The notes beneath the pieces were generated by a model. That model did no database searches. It was not told where the DNA came from and saw nothing but the letters and a program-made list of their open reading frames with translations. A stretch of DNA of 64,000 nt from Conexibacter sp. S30A1 (GTDB lineage: Bacteria; Actinomycetota; Thermoleophilia; Solirubrobacterales; Solirubrobacteraceae), in assembly GCF_023330665.1 (NCBI RefSeq), contig NZ_CP097127.1, positions 3,224,001 through 3,288,000 of the forward strand. Reading direction: 5' to 3'. This document shows positions 16,703-31,092 of this stretch, piece by piece; position 1 is the stretch's first letter, and every line of letters starts with the position of its first letter. The position numbers were made by a program, and so were the translations under genes.

Positions 16703-18352
16703 ATGAGGTTGACCATGAAGATCGCGAGTGCTGAACGGCTTCTGGAGGGGACGTCTGCTGAGCGTCTGATCAACGAGGCCTGCTACCTGGGGTACTGCCT
16801 GCGCAGCGGCATGTTCGGAGTCGAGTCACCGGCCCGTGTGCTGGCGGTGGGTAACGCGCTCGCGGACTATGGGATGCTGGGCGGCGGGGTCGCGGTGGCC
16901 GCGATCCGGCACCCTGAGCGGACCGCGGTCATCGACGAGCTCGGCAGCCTGACCTACGGCGAGCTCGACGCCCGCGTCAACGCGCTCGCCAACGCCTGGC
17001 GCAGCGCCGGGCTGATGCCACGCGATGGTCTGGCGATCATGACGCGTAACCACCGCGGCTTTCTTGAAGCGCTCTTTGCGGGTGCGAAGTGCGGGGCCCG
17101 CGTGGTCCTGGTCAACACCGGGTTCTCGCCTCCGCAGCTCCGTGCGGTGCTGGACAGCGAGCGGGTGGATCTGCTCGTCCACGATGATGAGTTCGCGCCG
17201 CTCTGCGAGGGCTTGGAGCCGCGCCTCGGCTGCGTGCGCGCGTGGGTCGAGGACCCGGCTGCATCCGGGCCGACGATCGCGACGCTGGTCGCGTCGGCAT
17301 CGAGCGCGCCGCCGCCTAAGCCGGCCCGGTCGCCGCAGCTTGTGATCCTGACCAGCGGCACGACCGGAACCCCGAAGGGCGCCGGTCGCCACGTGCCCTT
17401 CTCGCTGGCGCCGGTCGGGGGCCCGCTCAGCAAGGTGCCCTTCCGCTCTGGTGACAGGACCCTGATCTCGGCGCCGCTGTTTCACGCGCTCGGCTTCACC
17501 CAGGGCCTTTTGCAGATCGGCCTCGGTGCAACACTCGTGCTGCAGCGGCGCTATATCCCCGGGCAGGCGCTCGCCGCACTGGCCTCAAGGCGCGTGAACA
17601 CCTGGATCACCGTGCCGGTGATGCTCCAGCGCCTGTTGGCCCTGGGCGAGGAGGTTGAGCGCCACGATCTCTCGGGGCTGCGGATCGTCTATCTGAGCGG
17701 CTCGCAGCTCGGGACCGCGCTGGCGCGCGAGGCGCTTGCTCGCCTCGGTCCGGTGCTCTACAACCTCTACGGCTCGACGGAGATCGCCTACGCGACCATC
17801 GCAAGCCCGGAGGATCTGGCGGCCGAGCCGGCGTGCGTCGGCCGGCCGGTGCGCGGCGCCCGCATCGCGATCCTCGACGGGGCCGGCCGGGAGCTGCCGG
17901 CCGGAGCGGTCGGGCGCGTCTTCGTGGGGCACATGATCCGCTTCGAGGGCTACACCGGTGGCGGCGACAAGGAGCGGATCCGCGGGATGGTCGCCTCCGG
18001 CGACGTCGGTCACTTCGACCAGTCCGGCCGGCTGTTCATCGACGGGCGCGACGACGAGATGATCGTCTCCGGTGGTGAGAACGTGTTTCCGGGCGAGGTG
18101 GAGGACCTGCTGCACGCCCACCCGGCGGTGCTCGAGGCGGCCGCAGTTGGCGTCGCCGACCCGAACTACGGCGAGCGCCTGAGCGTGTACCTGGTCTGCC
18201 GGCCCGGCGTCCAGCTCTCCGAGGAGGAGGTGAAACGCTACGTGCGCGAGAACCTAGCCAGATACAAGGTGCCACGGAGCGTCACATTCCTGGCCGAGTT
18301 GCCGCGCAACCCGACCGGGAAGGTGCTCAAACGGGAGCTGCTGGGTCGCTGA
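16703..18352 (+). CDS. Acyl-CoA synthetase / AMP-dependent ligase
   Basis: 549 residues of the adenylate-forming family: P-loop LTSGTTGTPKGAG near residue 216, YGSTEIAYA near 355, SGDVGHFD, GRDDEMIVSGGENVFPGE (hinge), and the C-terminal catalytic lysine in PTGKVLKREL. Overall similarity is to fatty-acid-CoA ligases of the FadD2/FadD12 type. It activates a carboxylic acid as acyl-AMP and passes it to CoA; chain length cannot be told. The DUF192 gene follows after one base. ATG 16715 (MKIASAE) is an alternative start four codons in. Confidence 0.85.
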   Translation: MRLTMKIASAERLLEGTSAERLINEACYLGYCLRSGMFGVESPARVLAVGNALADYGMLGGGVAVAAIRHPERTAVIDELGSLTYGELDARVNALANAWRSAGLMPRDGLAIMTRNHRGFLEALFAGAKCGARVVLVNTGFSPPQLRAVLDSERVDLLVHDDEFAPLCEGLEPRLGCVRAWVEDPAASGPTIATLVASASSAPPPKPARSPQLVILTSGTTGTPKGAGRHVPFSLAPVGGPLSKVPFRSGDRTLISAPLFHALGFTQGLLQIGLGATLVLQRRYIPGQALAALASRRVNTWITVPVMLQRLLALGEEVERHDLSGLRIVYLSGSQLGTALAREALARLGPVLYNLYGSTEIAYATIASPEDLAAEPACVGRPVRGARIAILDGAGRELPAGAVGRVFVGHMIRFEGYTGGGDKERIRGMVASGDVGHFDQSGRLFIDGRDDEMIVSGGENVFPGEVEDLLHAHPAVLEAAAVGVADPNYGERLSVYLVCRPGVQLSEEEVKRYVRENLARYKVPRSVTFLAELPRNPTGKVLKRELLGR

Positions 18353-18353
18353 G

Positions 18354-18740
18354 ATGGAGGTCACGATCGTCAATCGCAGTCGCGGAGAGACGGTCCTCTG
18401 CGCCCGCGCGCGAGTCGCCGAGAACCCGCTCACGCGGCTGCGTGGCCTGCTTGGACGCGCATCGCTGCCCGCCGGCGAGGGCATGCTGTTCCGTGGCGAG
18501 TCCTCGATTCACAGCGCCTTTATGCGCTTCCGCTTCGATGCTGTGTTTATGGATCGCGAGCTACGTGTCGTGGGATTGGCAGAGCGCATCCCACCATGGC
18601 GGGTGCGCGGCGCCCGTGGCGCCCGCAACGTGCTTGAGCTCGCGGCCGGAGAGATCGCGCGCAGTGGTGTGGCGATCGGCGACCAGCTGGCCGAAGTGGA
18701 GAGCGGCAGTGTCGACGCAAGCGAACAAAGCGGACGCTGA
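18354..18740 (+). CDS. DUF192-domain protein
   Basis: 128 residues matching DUF192: TRLRGLLGR, the segment IHSAFMRFRFDAVFMD (normally IHTFFMRFPIDVVFLD), and ARNVLELAAGEIARSGVAIGDQ. The fold is a small beta-rich domain often attached to or next to secreted/membrane proteins; its function is unknown. No signal peptide is seen. Its stop lies 32 bases inside the following NlpC/P60 gene, so the two are probably co-translated. Confidence 0.85.
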   Translation: MEVTIVNRSRGETVLCARARVAENPLTRLRGLLGRASLPAGEGMLFRGESSIHSAFMRFRFDAVFMDRELRVVGLAERIPPWRVRGARGARNVLELAAGEIARSGVAIGDQLAEVESGSVDASEQSGR

Positions 18741-20109
18741 GCGGCGGGTCCCGCCGCTCCAGCTCAGCCCGCACCATCGCCCGGTGCCGGCGACCGATGT
18801 GGCACGCCGCCAATCGCGGACGGCGCGCTGGATCGCCGCACCCGTGATCGCGCTGTTGCTGGCGGGCGTTGGAGCCGCGCTCGTGCTTTCAAACCGGGCG
18901 GGTTCCGGCCCGGCCGTGCAACCGGCATTGGCCGTCGTGGTGCGCGAGAACCTGCGCGCGGGTGTGCATGATCGCGGGTCGCGCGCCCATGCGGCCGCCG
19001 GCGTGGCCCACGCGAGCGTGCGCACGCCGCCTGCGGCCGGCGCCGTGGCAGCCTCGCCACACGTGCTCAGCGGGGCCGATCTCGTGAGCCTGGCCAGCGG
19101 CTCGACCAGCTATGACCCGGCACCTGCGCTGATGGGCGACTACCGTGCCGCGGCGGCTCGCTACCGCATCCCCTGGCGGCTGCTGGCCGCGGTTGAGTAC
19201 GTCACCGGGGGCTACGGTGACGTGCGCGCCGGGGTGGATACGCACGGCGAGCGGGCGCTCGCGGCGCAGCTACGAAGCTCGGGCGCGCTCGCGATCGACG
19301 GGGATGTGCTCGCGCAGGTCGCCAGACAGGCGACCGGCCCGAGCCCGGCGCTCCTGCGCGTGGCGCGCAGGTTGGCGGCGGCGGGCGCGCGCCAGCGCCC
19401 GGGTCCCGCTGTGGCCGCGGCGCTGGGCGGCGCCGGCGTCAGCCCGCAGGCCGTCCTGACGCTTGCGCAGGCGACCGACACGCACCTTGCCGCCACGGCC
19501 TCGCCGCGAGCGAGGATCAGGGCGATGCTCGACGAAGCCCACCTGCTCGACGGTCTCCCCTACGTCTGGGGTGGCGGACACACCAACCCCGCCTGGGTTG
19601 TCGGCTCAGGCTACGACTGCTCGGGGTTCGTGTCCGCCGTGCTGCACGCCGGCGGATACCTGGACTCGCCCGATACGACCCAGACGCTCCCCGGCTCGCC
19701 GGGCATCCTGGGCGGCCCTGGCAGGTACGTGACGATCTATGACCGCACGATCGCGACGCTGCGCGTGCGCGTCAAGAAGCGCGAGACCAGGACGGTGCGC
19801 CAGGTGGTGGCACCCAGCTCGTTTGGCGTGCATGTGACCCGCGGCCGGCGCGCGCGGGGGGCGGATGCGATCGCGATCACGCTGCCACGCTGGGTGGGGG
19901 CCTGGAAGACGGTGCGCGTGACGCGCCTGGTTCCCAGCGAGGACACCACCAACAACGACGAGCACGTGATCATCGACATCGACGGGCAGTGGTGGGAGAG
20001 CGGCGGATCCACCGCCGACGGCGGCGGTGCGATGGTGCACCGCATCCTCGACCCGAGCCCGTCCTACCTGAAGAGCTTCAACCGGATCCTGCACCCCAAG
20101 GGGCTCTAG
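18709..20109 (+). CDS. Membrane-anchored NlpC/P60-type peptidoglycan hydrolase
   Basis: 466 residues from GTG 18709 (GGAGAG upstream). Cytoplasmic N-terminus of about 40 residues, one transmembrane helix (WIAAPVIALLLAGVGAALVL), an extracellular linker, then a lytic-transglycosylase-like segment (YRIPWRLLAAVEYVTGG near 145) and a C-terminal NlpC/P60 domain with the nucleophile in YDCSGFVSAVLHAGG near residue 304. About 100 residues separate this from the likely catalytic histidine in EHVIIDIDGQWWESGG; this insert is rich in basic and beta-type residues and is unusual. Predicted to act on the cell wall outside the membrane. Confidence 0.75.
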   Translation: MSTQANKADAERRVPPLQLSPHHRPVPATDVARRQSRTARWIAAPVIALLLAGVGAALVLSNRAGSGPAVQPALAVVVRENLRAGVHDRGSRAHAAAGVAHASVRTPPAAGAVAASPHVLSGADLVSLASGSTSYDPAPALMGDYRAAAARYRIPWRLLAAVEYVTGGYGDVRAGVDTHGERALAAQLRSSGALAIDGDVLAQVARQATGPSPALLRVARRLAAAGARQRPGPAVAAALGGAGVSPQAVLTLAQATDTHLAATASPRARIRAMLDEAHLLDGLPYVWGGGHTNPAWVVGSGYDCSGFVSAVLHAGGYLDSPDTTQTLPGSPGILGGPGRYVTIYDRTIATLRVRVKKRETRTVRQVVAPSSFGVHVTRGRRARGADAIAITLPRWVGAWKTVRVTRLVPSEDTTNNDEHVIIDIDGQWWESGGSTADGGGAMVHRILDPSPSYLKSFNRILHPKGL

Positions 20110-20130
20110 CGAGCGTTAGCCTCAGGACCG

Positions 20131-21795
20131 GTGAGCGATCTGCAGCTGCATGCCGACGTGATCGTCGTCGGTGCCGGGCTGGCCGGGTTGGTCGCCACGG
20201 CCGAGCTGGCGGCCCAGCGCCGGCGGGTGCTGCTGCTTGACCAAGAGCCTGAGGCTTCGCTCGGTGGTCAGGCGTTCTGGTCGCTCGGCGGGTTGTTTCT
20301 GGTTGACTCACCCGAGCAGCGGCGGGCTCGCATCCACGACTCGTTTGAGCTCGCGTGGTCGGATTGGCTTGCGAGTGCGCGCTTTGACAGGCCCGAGGAT
20401 GAGCACCCGCGTCGCTTCGCCCGCGCCTACGTTGAGTTCGCCACCAGCGAGAAGCGCGATTGGCTGCGCTCGCTCGGCGTGCGCCTGCTGCCGAGCCCTG
20501 GCTGGGCTGAGCGCGGTGGCGGGCACGCTCTTGCCCCCGGCAACTCGGTGCCGCGGTTCCATCTGGTTTGGGGGACCGGGCCGGCGCTGGTCGAGCCGTT
20601 CGAGCGGCGCGTGCGGGAGGCGGCCGGGCGCGGGCTGGTGCAGCTTGCGTTTCGCCACCGGGTCGATGAGCTGGTCGTTGAGCGTGGCGGGGTGGTGGGT
20701 GTCGACGGGGCGCTGCTCGCGCGCTCGCTCGTCGGTCGGGGCCAGGCGAGCTCGCGCGAGCCGGTCGGCCGCTTCCAGGCGCGTGCCGGCGCGGTGCTGG
20801 TTGCAAGCGGCGGCATCGGCGGCAACCTCGAGCTGGTGCGCCGCTATTGGCCGGAGCGCCTGGGGTCGCCGCCGAGCGAGGTGCTCACCGGTGTCCCCGC
20901 GAGCACCGACGGGCGCATGCTCCAGGTGGCGGAGCGAGCCGGCGCGCACTGGATCGGGCGTGATCGCATGTGGCACTACACGGAGGGTGTGCGCAACTGG
21001 AACCCGGTGTGGGAAAACCACGGGATCAGGATCCTTCCGGGGCCCTCGGCGATGTGGTTTGACGCTGTCGGCCGCCGCCTTCCCGCGCCGCTCTTTCCCG
21101 GGTTTGACACGGTCTCGACGCTCGCGCATCTGCGCGCCAGCGGTCATGACCACAGCTGGCTCGTGCTGAACCGCAGGATCATCGCGCGGGAGTTCGCGCT
21201 CTCTGGCTCGGAGCAGAACCCCGACATCACCGGCAGGGATCTCGAGGCCACGCTGCGCTCACGGCTTTTGCCGGAGGTGCCCGGCCCGATCCAGGCCTTT
21301 CTTGACTACGGTGAGGACTTTGTGCTGGCCGGCAATCTGCGTGAGCTCGTGGACGGCATGAATTTGCTGACGGGCGAGCGGCTGATCGAGCACGACCTGA
21401 TCGAGCGTGAGATCGTCGCGCGTGACCGTGAGCTGGCCAACCCGTTCGGCAAGGACCTGCAGCTGATGGCGGTCCGCTCCGCCAGGCGTTACCTGCCCGA
21501 CCGTCTGAGCCGCGTCGTGGCGCCGCACCGGATCCTTGACCCGGCCGCGGGACCGCTGATCGCGGTCAGGCTGCACATCCTGACGCGCAAGACCCTGGGT
21601 GGGCTGGCCACCGACCTGGAGGCGCGCGCTCTCGGTGCCGACGGTGGGCCGATCGGTGGTCTCTGGGCGGCCGGTGAGGTCGCCGGCTTCGGTGGCGGCG
21701 GCATGCACGGCTACAGCGCACTGGAGGGCTCGTTCCTGGGGGGCTGCCTGTTCAGCGGCCTGCAGGCCGCCCGCAGCATCGCCGCGCGCCTTTGA
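20131..21795 (+). CDS. FAD-binding dehydrogenase (KstD/fumarate-reductase-like flavoprotein)
   Basis: 554 residues. N-terminal dinucleotide-binding motif [18 protein letters not shown], a second FAD contact [12 protein letters not shown], and the C-terminal [19 protein letters not shown] typical of the FAD_binding_2 family (fumarate reductase, 3-ketosteroid dehydrogenase and putative oxidoreductases). GTG start. The substrate is unknown. Its 3' end is followed within a few bases by icd on the same strand. Confidence 0.85.
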   Translation: MSDLQLHADVIVVGAGLAGLVATAELAAQRRRVLLLDQEPEASLGGQAFWSLGGLFLVDSPEQRRARIHDSFELAWSDWLASARFDRPEDEHPRRFARAYVEFATSEKRDWLRSLGVRLLPSPGWAERGGGHALAPGNSVPRFHLVWGTGPALVEPFERRVREAAGRGLVQLAFRHRVDELVVERGGVVGVDGALLARSLVGRGQASSREPVGRFQARAGAVLVASGGIGGNLELVRRYWPERLGSPPSEVLTGVPASTDGRMLQVAERAGAHWIGRDRMWHYTEGVRNWNPVWENHGIRILPGPSAMWFDAVGRRLPAPLFPGFDTVSTLAHLRASGHDHSWLVLNRRIIAREFALSGSEQNPDITGRDLEATLRSRLLPEVPGPIQAFLDYGEDFVLAGNLRELVDGMNLLTGERLIEHDLIEREIVARDRELANPFGKDLQLMAVRSARRYLPDRLSRVVAPHRILDPAAGPLIAVRLHILTRKTLGGLATDLEARALGADGGPIGGLWAAGEVAGFGGGGMHGYSALEGSFLGGCLFSGLQAARSIAARL

Positions 21796-21803
21796 GGACT
21801 AAC

Positions 21804-23948
<2,145 letters not shown>

Positions 23949-23966
<18 letters not shown>

Positions 23967-24602
23967 GGCGCGCGGCTCGGCCGCGTCGGGCCGGATCAGG
24001 CGCCAGATCTGTTCCATCACTGCGCTGCGCGGCGGCAGGCGCTCCTCGCCACCGAGGTGCATCTGCCGCCGCACGACGCGGGCGAAGCTCGTGTCGATCA
24101 CCAACATGGCGACGACCCGTGGGTCGAAGCCTGCGCCGAGTCGGCCGGCCTGCTGCTGGGCTCGCAGGTAGGCGCTGATCGCCTCAACCCCCTTGTGCGG
24201 GCCAAGGTCCTTGGCCTCGATATAGCGGGCGACGGCCTCCTTGAGGTCGGGGTCTGACTGGGCCGCGTGCAGGATCGGGAGCACGTCGTCAAAGAACTGC
24301 TCGAGCCGGTCTGCCGCGCGCTCGAGCACGCTCATCGGCTCGCGCGCGTCGGACTCCTCCACGCCCACCAGAAACAGCGGTCTCATGCCGCACTCGAAGA
24401 TCGCCTCCAGCAAGCCGTTGCGGTCGTGGAAGTGGTAGTAGACGCTCGCGTCTGAGACGCCGGCGCGCGATGAGATCTCGCGGCTTGTCAGGTGTGCGAT
24501 CCCCTGTTCGCGCAGGACCGTGAGCGCGGCGTCGAGGATCGCCTCGCGGCCGCCGGTCGGTGGCCGGCCCCTGCGCCTGGGTTGTTCGTCCGTGTCGGTC
24601 AT
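23949..24602 (-). CDS. TetR-family transcriptional repressor
   Basis: 217 residues. A typical TetR N-terminal helix-turn-helix ([34 protein letters not shown]) follows a basic arm ([10 protein letters not shown]); the C-terminal helical domain would bind the inducer. It is divergent from the drug exporter at 24718, and two matching CTGAG-N6-CTCAG sites lie in the shared promoter region, so it most likely represses the exporter and itself. Confidence 0.92.
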
Positions 24603-24642
24603 CGCTCGCCGGACGGAGCCTAGCTGGTCGCCAGCACACTTT

Positions 24643-24658
24643 CTGAGCGGCAGCTCAG
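24643..24658. promoter_or_regulatory. Probable TetR operator 1
   Basis: Inverted repeat CTGAG-N6-CTCAG, preceded by TT, in the 115-base gap between the divergent TetR and exporter genes. The same arrangement recurs 31 bp further on, about three helical turns away. Confidence 0.65.
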
Positions 24659-24673
24659 CGTCCGAGTGATATT

Positions 24674-24689
24674 CTGAGCGCGAACTCAG
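24674..24689. promoter_or_regulatory. Probable TetR operator 2, overlapping a -10-like box
   Basis: Second CTGAG-N6-CTCAG inverted repeat, also preceded by TT. A TATTCT hexamer (24670-24675) that could serve as the exporter's -10 box overlaps its left edge, so a bound repressor would block the promoter. Confidence 0.65.
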
Positions 24690-24717
24690 TTAAATGACCT
24701 AGAACTGGAGCTCGCGG

Positions 24718-27719
<3,002 letters not shown>

Positions 27720-27735
27720 TTCCGCGCCCCCGCGC

Positions 27736-27778
27736 GCCCCCGCGCGCCCTGAAGCGCGCCTGCAGGGCACGCGGGGGC
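27736..27778 (+). terminator. GC-rich hairpin terminator after enolase
   Basis: A 16-bp stem (left arm 27736-27751, right arm 27763-27778) with one mismatch and an 11-base loop, 16 bases after the eno stop. No U-tract follows, as is common in high-GC actinobacteria. It separates eno from the next operon. Confidence 0.65.
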
Positions 27779-27794
27779 ACCTGTGATACGTTTG

Positions 27795-27925
27795 TCGCGT
27801 CAGATGGAGTCCTGACGCGAGTGCCGGGCGCCGACAGGCGCAGGACACCCCGAACCGCCCAGGCTTGGAACAAGGGTTGATGGCTCCTTTCGCAGTGATC
27901 CGCATGTCACTTGACGCGAAAGGAG
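27795..27925 (+). promoter_or_regulatory. Structured leader with SD-sequestering hairpin, candidate cis-regulatory RNA
   Basis: Four consecutive pairable elements precede the nine-gene operon: a perfect 9-bp stem TCGCGTCAG/CTGACGCGA (27795-27803 with 27812-27820); a hairpin GCGCC-GACA-GGCGC extended by GTGCC/GG(A)CAC; a CTTG-GAA-CAAG hairpin extended by AACC/GGTT; and a perfect 10-bp stem CTCCTTTCGC/GCGAAAGGAG (27884-27893 with 27916-27925). The last one hides the AAGGAG ribosome-binding site of the first gene. This layout suggests translational control by a riboswitch, thermosensor or protein. I match it to no known riboswitch class. Confidence 0.6.
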
Positions 27926-27937
27926 TAGGTAGCCGCG

Positions 27938-29569
27938 GTGCCGACGCTTCCCGACTGGGCGCTTCAGGTCCTCCAGGTGCTCGTCATCCTGGTGATGGCG
28001 CCGCTTGTCACGGGGATCATCGCCCGGGCTGAGGCGATCATCCAGCAGCGCCGCGGGCCGCGGATCCTGCAGCCCTACTACGACATCCTCAAGCTGCTGC
28101 AGAAGGAGACCGTGCTGCCGGAGCCGGCCGGGCCGGTGTTCCGCGCCGCCCCGTATGTGAGCTTTGCGGCGTATGCGACCGTGCCGCTGCTGATCCCGGT
28201 GCTCACGACCTTCCCGCTGCCGCTCGGTTACATGGCCGACTTCTTCGGCGTGGGCATGATCCTCGCGTTGGCCAGCTGGGTTGTTTCGATCGCCGCGGTG
28301 GACAGCGGCAGCCCCTACGCGCAGCTCGGCTCGAGCCGCCTGCGTTCCTTCGGCGCGTTCAACGAGCCGACCGTGATCTTCGTGACCTTCGTGCTGGCGC
28401 TCACGACGCACACCGACCTGCCCTACGCCTTCGGGGCGACGATCCGCTCGGCGACGGTCCAGGTCTTCAGGCCCAGTCACCTGCTGATGCTCGCGGCCTT
28501 CTTCATGCTGGTGCTGAACGAGACCGGGCGCATCCCGGTTGAGAACCACGGTGGCACGCTCGAGTTCGGCCAGATCGACGAGGGCCGGGTGGCAGAGCAC
28601 TCCGGGCCCGGGCTCGCATTCCTGCGCTGGGGCGCGAGCGTCAAGCAGCTTCTGCTGTTCACGATCCTGATGAACGTGCTGGTCGTCCCCTGGGGCATGG
28701 CCGCCACCGGCAACCTCGGCTCGGTGCTGATCGCGATCGGCCTGCTGTTCTGTAAGGCGCTCGCGGTCGGGGCGGTGGTGGTGGTGATCGAGTCGAGCTT
28801 CGCCAAGCTGCGGCTCTACAAGATCCCCGAGTTCACGGTCGCGAGCTTCCTGCTCGCGGTGCTGGCGGTCCTGGTCTTCCTCTTCGAGCCCGCCTACGGC
28901 GATCTGAAGCTGACCGTGTTCGGGGCGGGCGCGACGATCACCGCCGTGATCGTGCTGCTGCTCGAGTTCGGGCTGCTGCGCTCGCAGGATGTCTGGGAGC
29001 AGCTGCGGCTCTACGCGCTCGGCTCGGTGGTGGTCGCGGCGCTCGCTTTCATAACCGCCGCCACCGGGCACGGCGAGGGCTCGCTGTATGCGCTGGGCGC
29101 GGTCACGATCGGCCTGAAGGCGCTGCTCTTCCCGCTCGGGATCCGCTACATCCTGCGGCGTCTGGACGCCGAGCCGCGCGTGAGCTCCATGATCGGGGTG
29201 CCCTCAGCGATCCTGCTGGCGATCCTCCTGTGCTGCTTTGCGTTCATCGCGCTGGCGCCCGTGCATCTGGGGGCCGAGGCAGCGCTACCGCTATCGGCGC
29301 TGCCGATCGCGGTGGGCGGCGTGCTGGTGGCGTTTTTGTTGATGGTGCTGCGCCCGCATGCGCCCTCGCAACTGCTCGGCTTCCTCGCGCTCGAGAACGC
29401 CGCCACCGTTGCCAGCATCGTGATCGCGCCGGGGCTTCCGATCATCCTCGCGCTGCTCTTGCTCTTCGACGTGCTCGTCGGTGTGCTCGTGTTTGTGGTG
29501 CTGGTGCAGTACCTCGCCATCGAGCGCAGCGCGATCCGCACCGACGCCCTGGACAGGCTGACCGGATGA
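27938..29569 (+). CDS. HyfC-HyfE fusion, complex I-like membrane subunit of Ehr-type complex
   Basis: 543 residues joining two proteins that are separate in E. coli. Residues 1-315 match HyfC/HycD (NuoH-like): RRGPRILQPYYDILKLLQKE, and NETGRIPVENHGGTLEF where HycD has its conserved E-x-x-RIPVD loop. From about 320 it matches HyfE (NuoK-like): LGAVTIGLKALLFPLGIRYI and LLGFLALENAATVASIV. It is the first gene of the operon (GTG start, AAGGAG 12 bases upstream inside a stem-loop). HyfC/NuoH-type subunits couple redox or conformational change at the peripheral arm to ion pumping. Thirteen or more helices expected. Confidence 0.85.
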   Translation: MPTLPDWALQVLQVLVILVMAPLVTGIIARAEAIIQQRRGPRILQPYYDILKLLQKETVLPEPAGPVFRAAPYVSFAAYATVPLLIPVLTTFPLPLGYMADFFGVGMILALASWVVSIAAVDSGSPYAQLGSSRLRSFGAFNEPTVIFVTFVLALTTHTDLPYAFGATIRSATVQVFRPSHLLMLAAFFMLVLNETGRIPVENHGGTLEFGQIDEGRVAEHSGPGLAFLRWGASVKQLLLFTILMNVLVVPWGMAATGNLGSVLIAIGLLFCKALAVGAVVVVIESSFAKLRLYKIPEFTVASFLLAVLAVLVFLFEPAYGDLKLTVFGAGATITAVIVLLLEFGLLRSQDVWEQLRLYALGSVVVAALAFITAATGHGEGSLYALGAVTIGLKALLFPLGIRYILRRLDAEPRVSSMIGVPSAILLAILLCCFAFIALAPVHLGAEAALPLSALPIAVGGVLVAFLLMVLRPHAPSQLLGFLALENAATVASIVIAPGLPIILALLLLFDVLVGVLVFVVLVQYLAIERSAIRTDALDRLTG

Positions 29570-31092
29570 GCTGGGCGCTCTACACGATCCTCGCCGTGCC
29601 GCTCGCCGCGACCCTGGCGAGCCTGCTTCCCGACTGGCGCCTGGCTCGGGCGGTGACGGTGATCGCGGGCCTCTTCGCGCTCGGCGTCGCGATCGCGATC
29701 GCGATCAGGGTGAGCCACGGCCGCGTGTTTGACACCGCCGCCGGCTGGCTGCGGGTCGATTCGCTGGGCGCCGTGTTCCTGCTGGCCACCGCTTTCGTAT
29801 ATGCGATGGCGGCGGTGTTCTCGGTCGGCTACATCGGCGTGGAGCGCGCAGGCGCCGGCTTTGGCTGGTTTGCCAGACGCTACTTCTCGCTGCTGAACCT
29901 GTTCGGCGCGGTGATGCTGCTGGTGCCGCTGGCGTCTGACTTTGGCGTGCTGTGGGTGGCGGTCGAGCTGACCACGATCGTCTCCGCGCTGCTGGTCGCG
30001 ATCGACCGCACCGACGGGGCGCTCGAGGCCGCCTGGAAGTACGTGCTGATCGCCTCGAGCGGTCTGGGCATCGCGCTGCTGGCCGTGATCGTCATCTATG
30101 CGACCGGCACCCAGGCGCTCGGTAGCGCCTACATCCCGCGCTTCACCCGCCTGATCGCCCACGCACACACGCTGAGCCCCGACGCTGTGAAGCTCGCGTT
30201 CGTGCTGGCGGTCGTCGGCTTCGGCACCAAGGTCGGCTTCGTGCCGATGCACACCTGGCTGCCCGACGCGCACAGCGAGGCACCCGCGCCCGCCTCGGCG
30301 ATGCTGTCAGGCTCGCTGCTGGCGGCGGCGCTATACGCGATCCTGCGTTTCTTTCAGGTTGCCGTCGCCAACGGTGACCGCGCGTTCGCCCAACACGTGC
30401 TGATCGTCTTCGGCGCGATCTCGCTGATCGCAGCGAGCTTCTTCGTGCTGCGCCAGGGCAACTTCAAGCGGCTGCTCGCCTACTCATCGATCGAGCACAT
30501 GGGCATCATCGCGCTCGGGATCGGCTTCGGCGTGCCGCTCGCGGTCGCGGGCGCGCTATTGCACGTGATCACCCACGCCTCCACCAAGGCGCTCGCCTTC
30601 CTGGGCACCGGCTCGCTGCTGCGCGGCTACGGCACCAAGGAGGTTGAGCACGTGCGTGACGCGGGCCGGCGCATGCCGTGGACGGGGCCGATGTTCATGG
30701 CCGGGACGCTCGCGCTCTGCGGGCTGCCGCTCTCCGGCGTGTTTCGCAGCGAGTTTGAGATCGTCACAGGCGGGTTTCAGGCCGCCCAGTACGTCGGTGT
30801 CACGCTGCTGGTGGTGTTCGTGAACGTCGCCTTCTTCGGCGTGATCTGGCACAGCTCGAGCATGGTCATCGGCCGCGACCCGGCTGCGGCGTCCGCGCAG
30901 CCTGGCGGCGGGCCGGCGGGCGCTTTGCCCGTTGCGGGCGGCCCGCTGGCCGCCCGCGAACGCAGCGCGTGGATGGTCGCCGGCATGCTCGGCTGCCTGG
31001 TGGTGGTCGTCGGGCTCGGCGTGCACCTGCCCGGCGACCTGGTGGCGCTGCTCGATAGCGCCCGCCACCGACTGGAGGTACCGGGCGCATGA
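29566..31092 (+). CDS. HyfF-like antiporter subunit (NuoM/MrpD family)
   Basis: 508-residue integral membrane protein of the proton-translocating antiporter family shared by complex I, Mrp antiporters and group 4 hydrogenases. Ion-path residues are kept: glutamate in LWVAVELTTIVSALL, lysine in VGFGTKVGFVPMHTWLPDAH, and lysine in HASTKALAFLGTG, so it looks competent to move H+ or Na+. Starts with ATGA overlap on the HyfC-HyfE stop. The Ala/Gly/Pro-rich stretch near residue 450 looks like a flexible loop. Confidence 0.9.
   Translation: MSWALYTILAVPLAATLASLLPDWRLARAVTVIAGLFALGVAIAIAIRVSHGRVFDTAAGWLRVDSLGAVFLLATAFVYAMAAVFSVGYIGVERAGAGFGWFARRYFSLLNLFGAVMLLVPLASDFGVLWVAVELTTIVSALLVAIDRTDGALEAAWKYVLIASSGLGIALLAVIVIYATGTQALGSAYIPRFTRLIAHAHTLSPDAVKLAFVLAVVGFGTKVGFVPMHTWLPDAHSEAPAPASAMLSGSLLAAALYAILRFFQVAVANGDRAFAQHVLIVFGAISLIAASFFVLRQGNFKRLLAYSSIEHMGIIALGIGFGVPLAVAGALLHVITHASTKALAFLGTGSLLRGYGTKEVEHVRDAGRRMPWTGPMFMAGTLALCGLPLSGVFRSEFEIVTGGFQAAQYVGVTLLVVFVNVAFFGVIWHSSSMVIGRDPAAASAQPGGGPAGALPVAGGPLAARERSAWMVAGMLGCLVVVVGLGVHLPGDLVALLDSARHRLEVPGA

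Noticed and set aside
27795-27925. Fluoride (crcB-type) riboswitch in the leader
   Set aside because: Tempting because crcB genes are in the operon, but the conserved GGnGAUGG/CGCC core is not found, and the crcB genes lie about 8 kb downstream.
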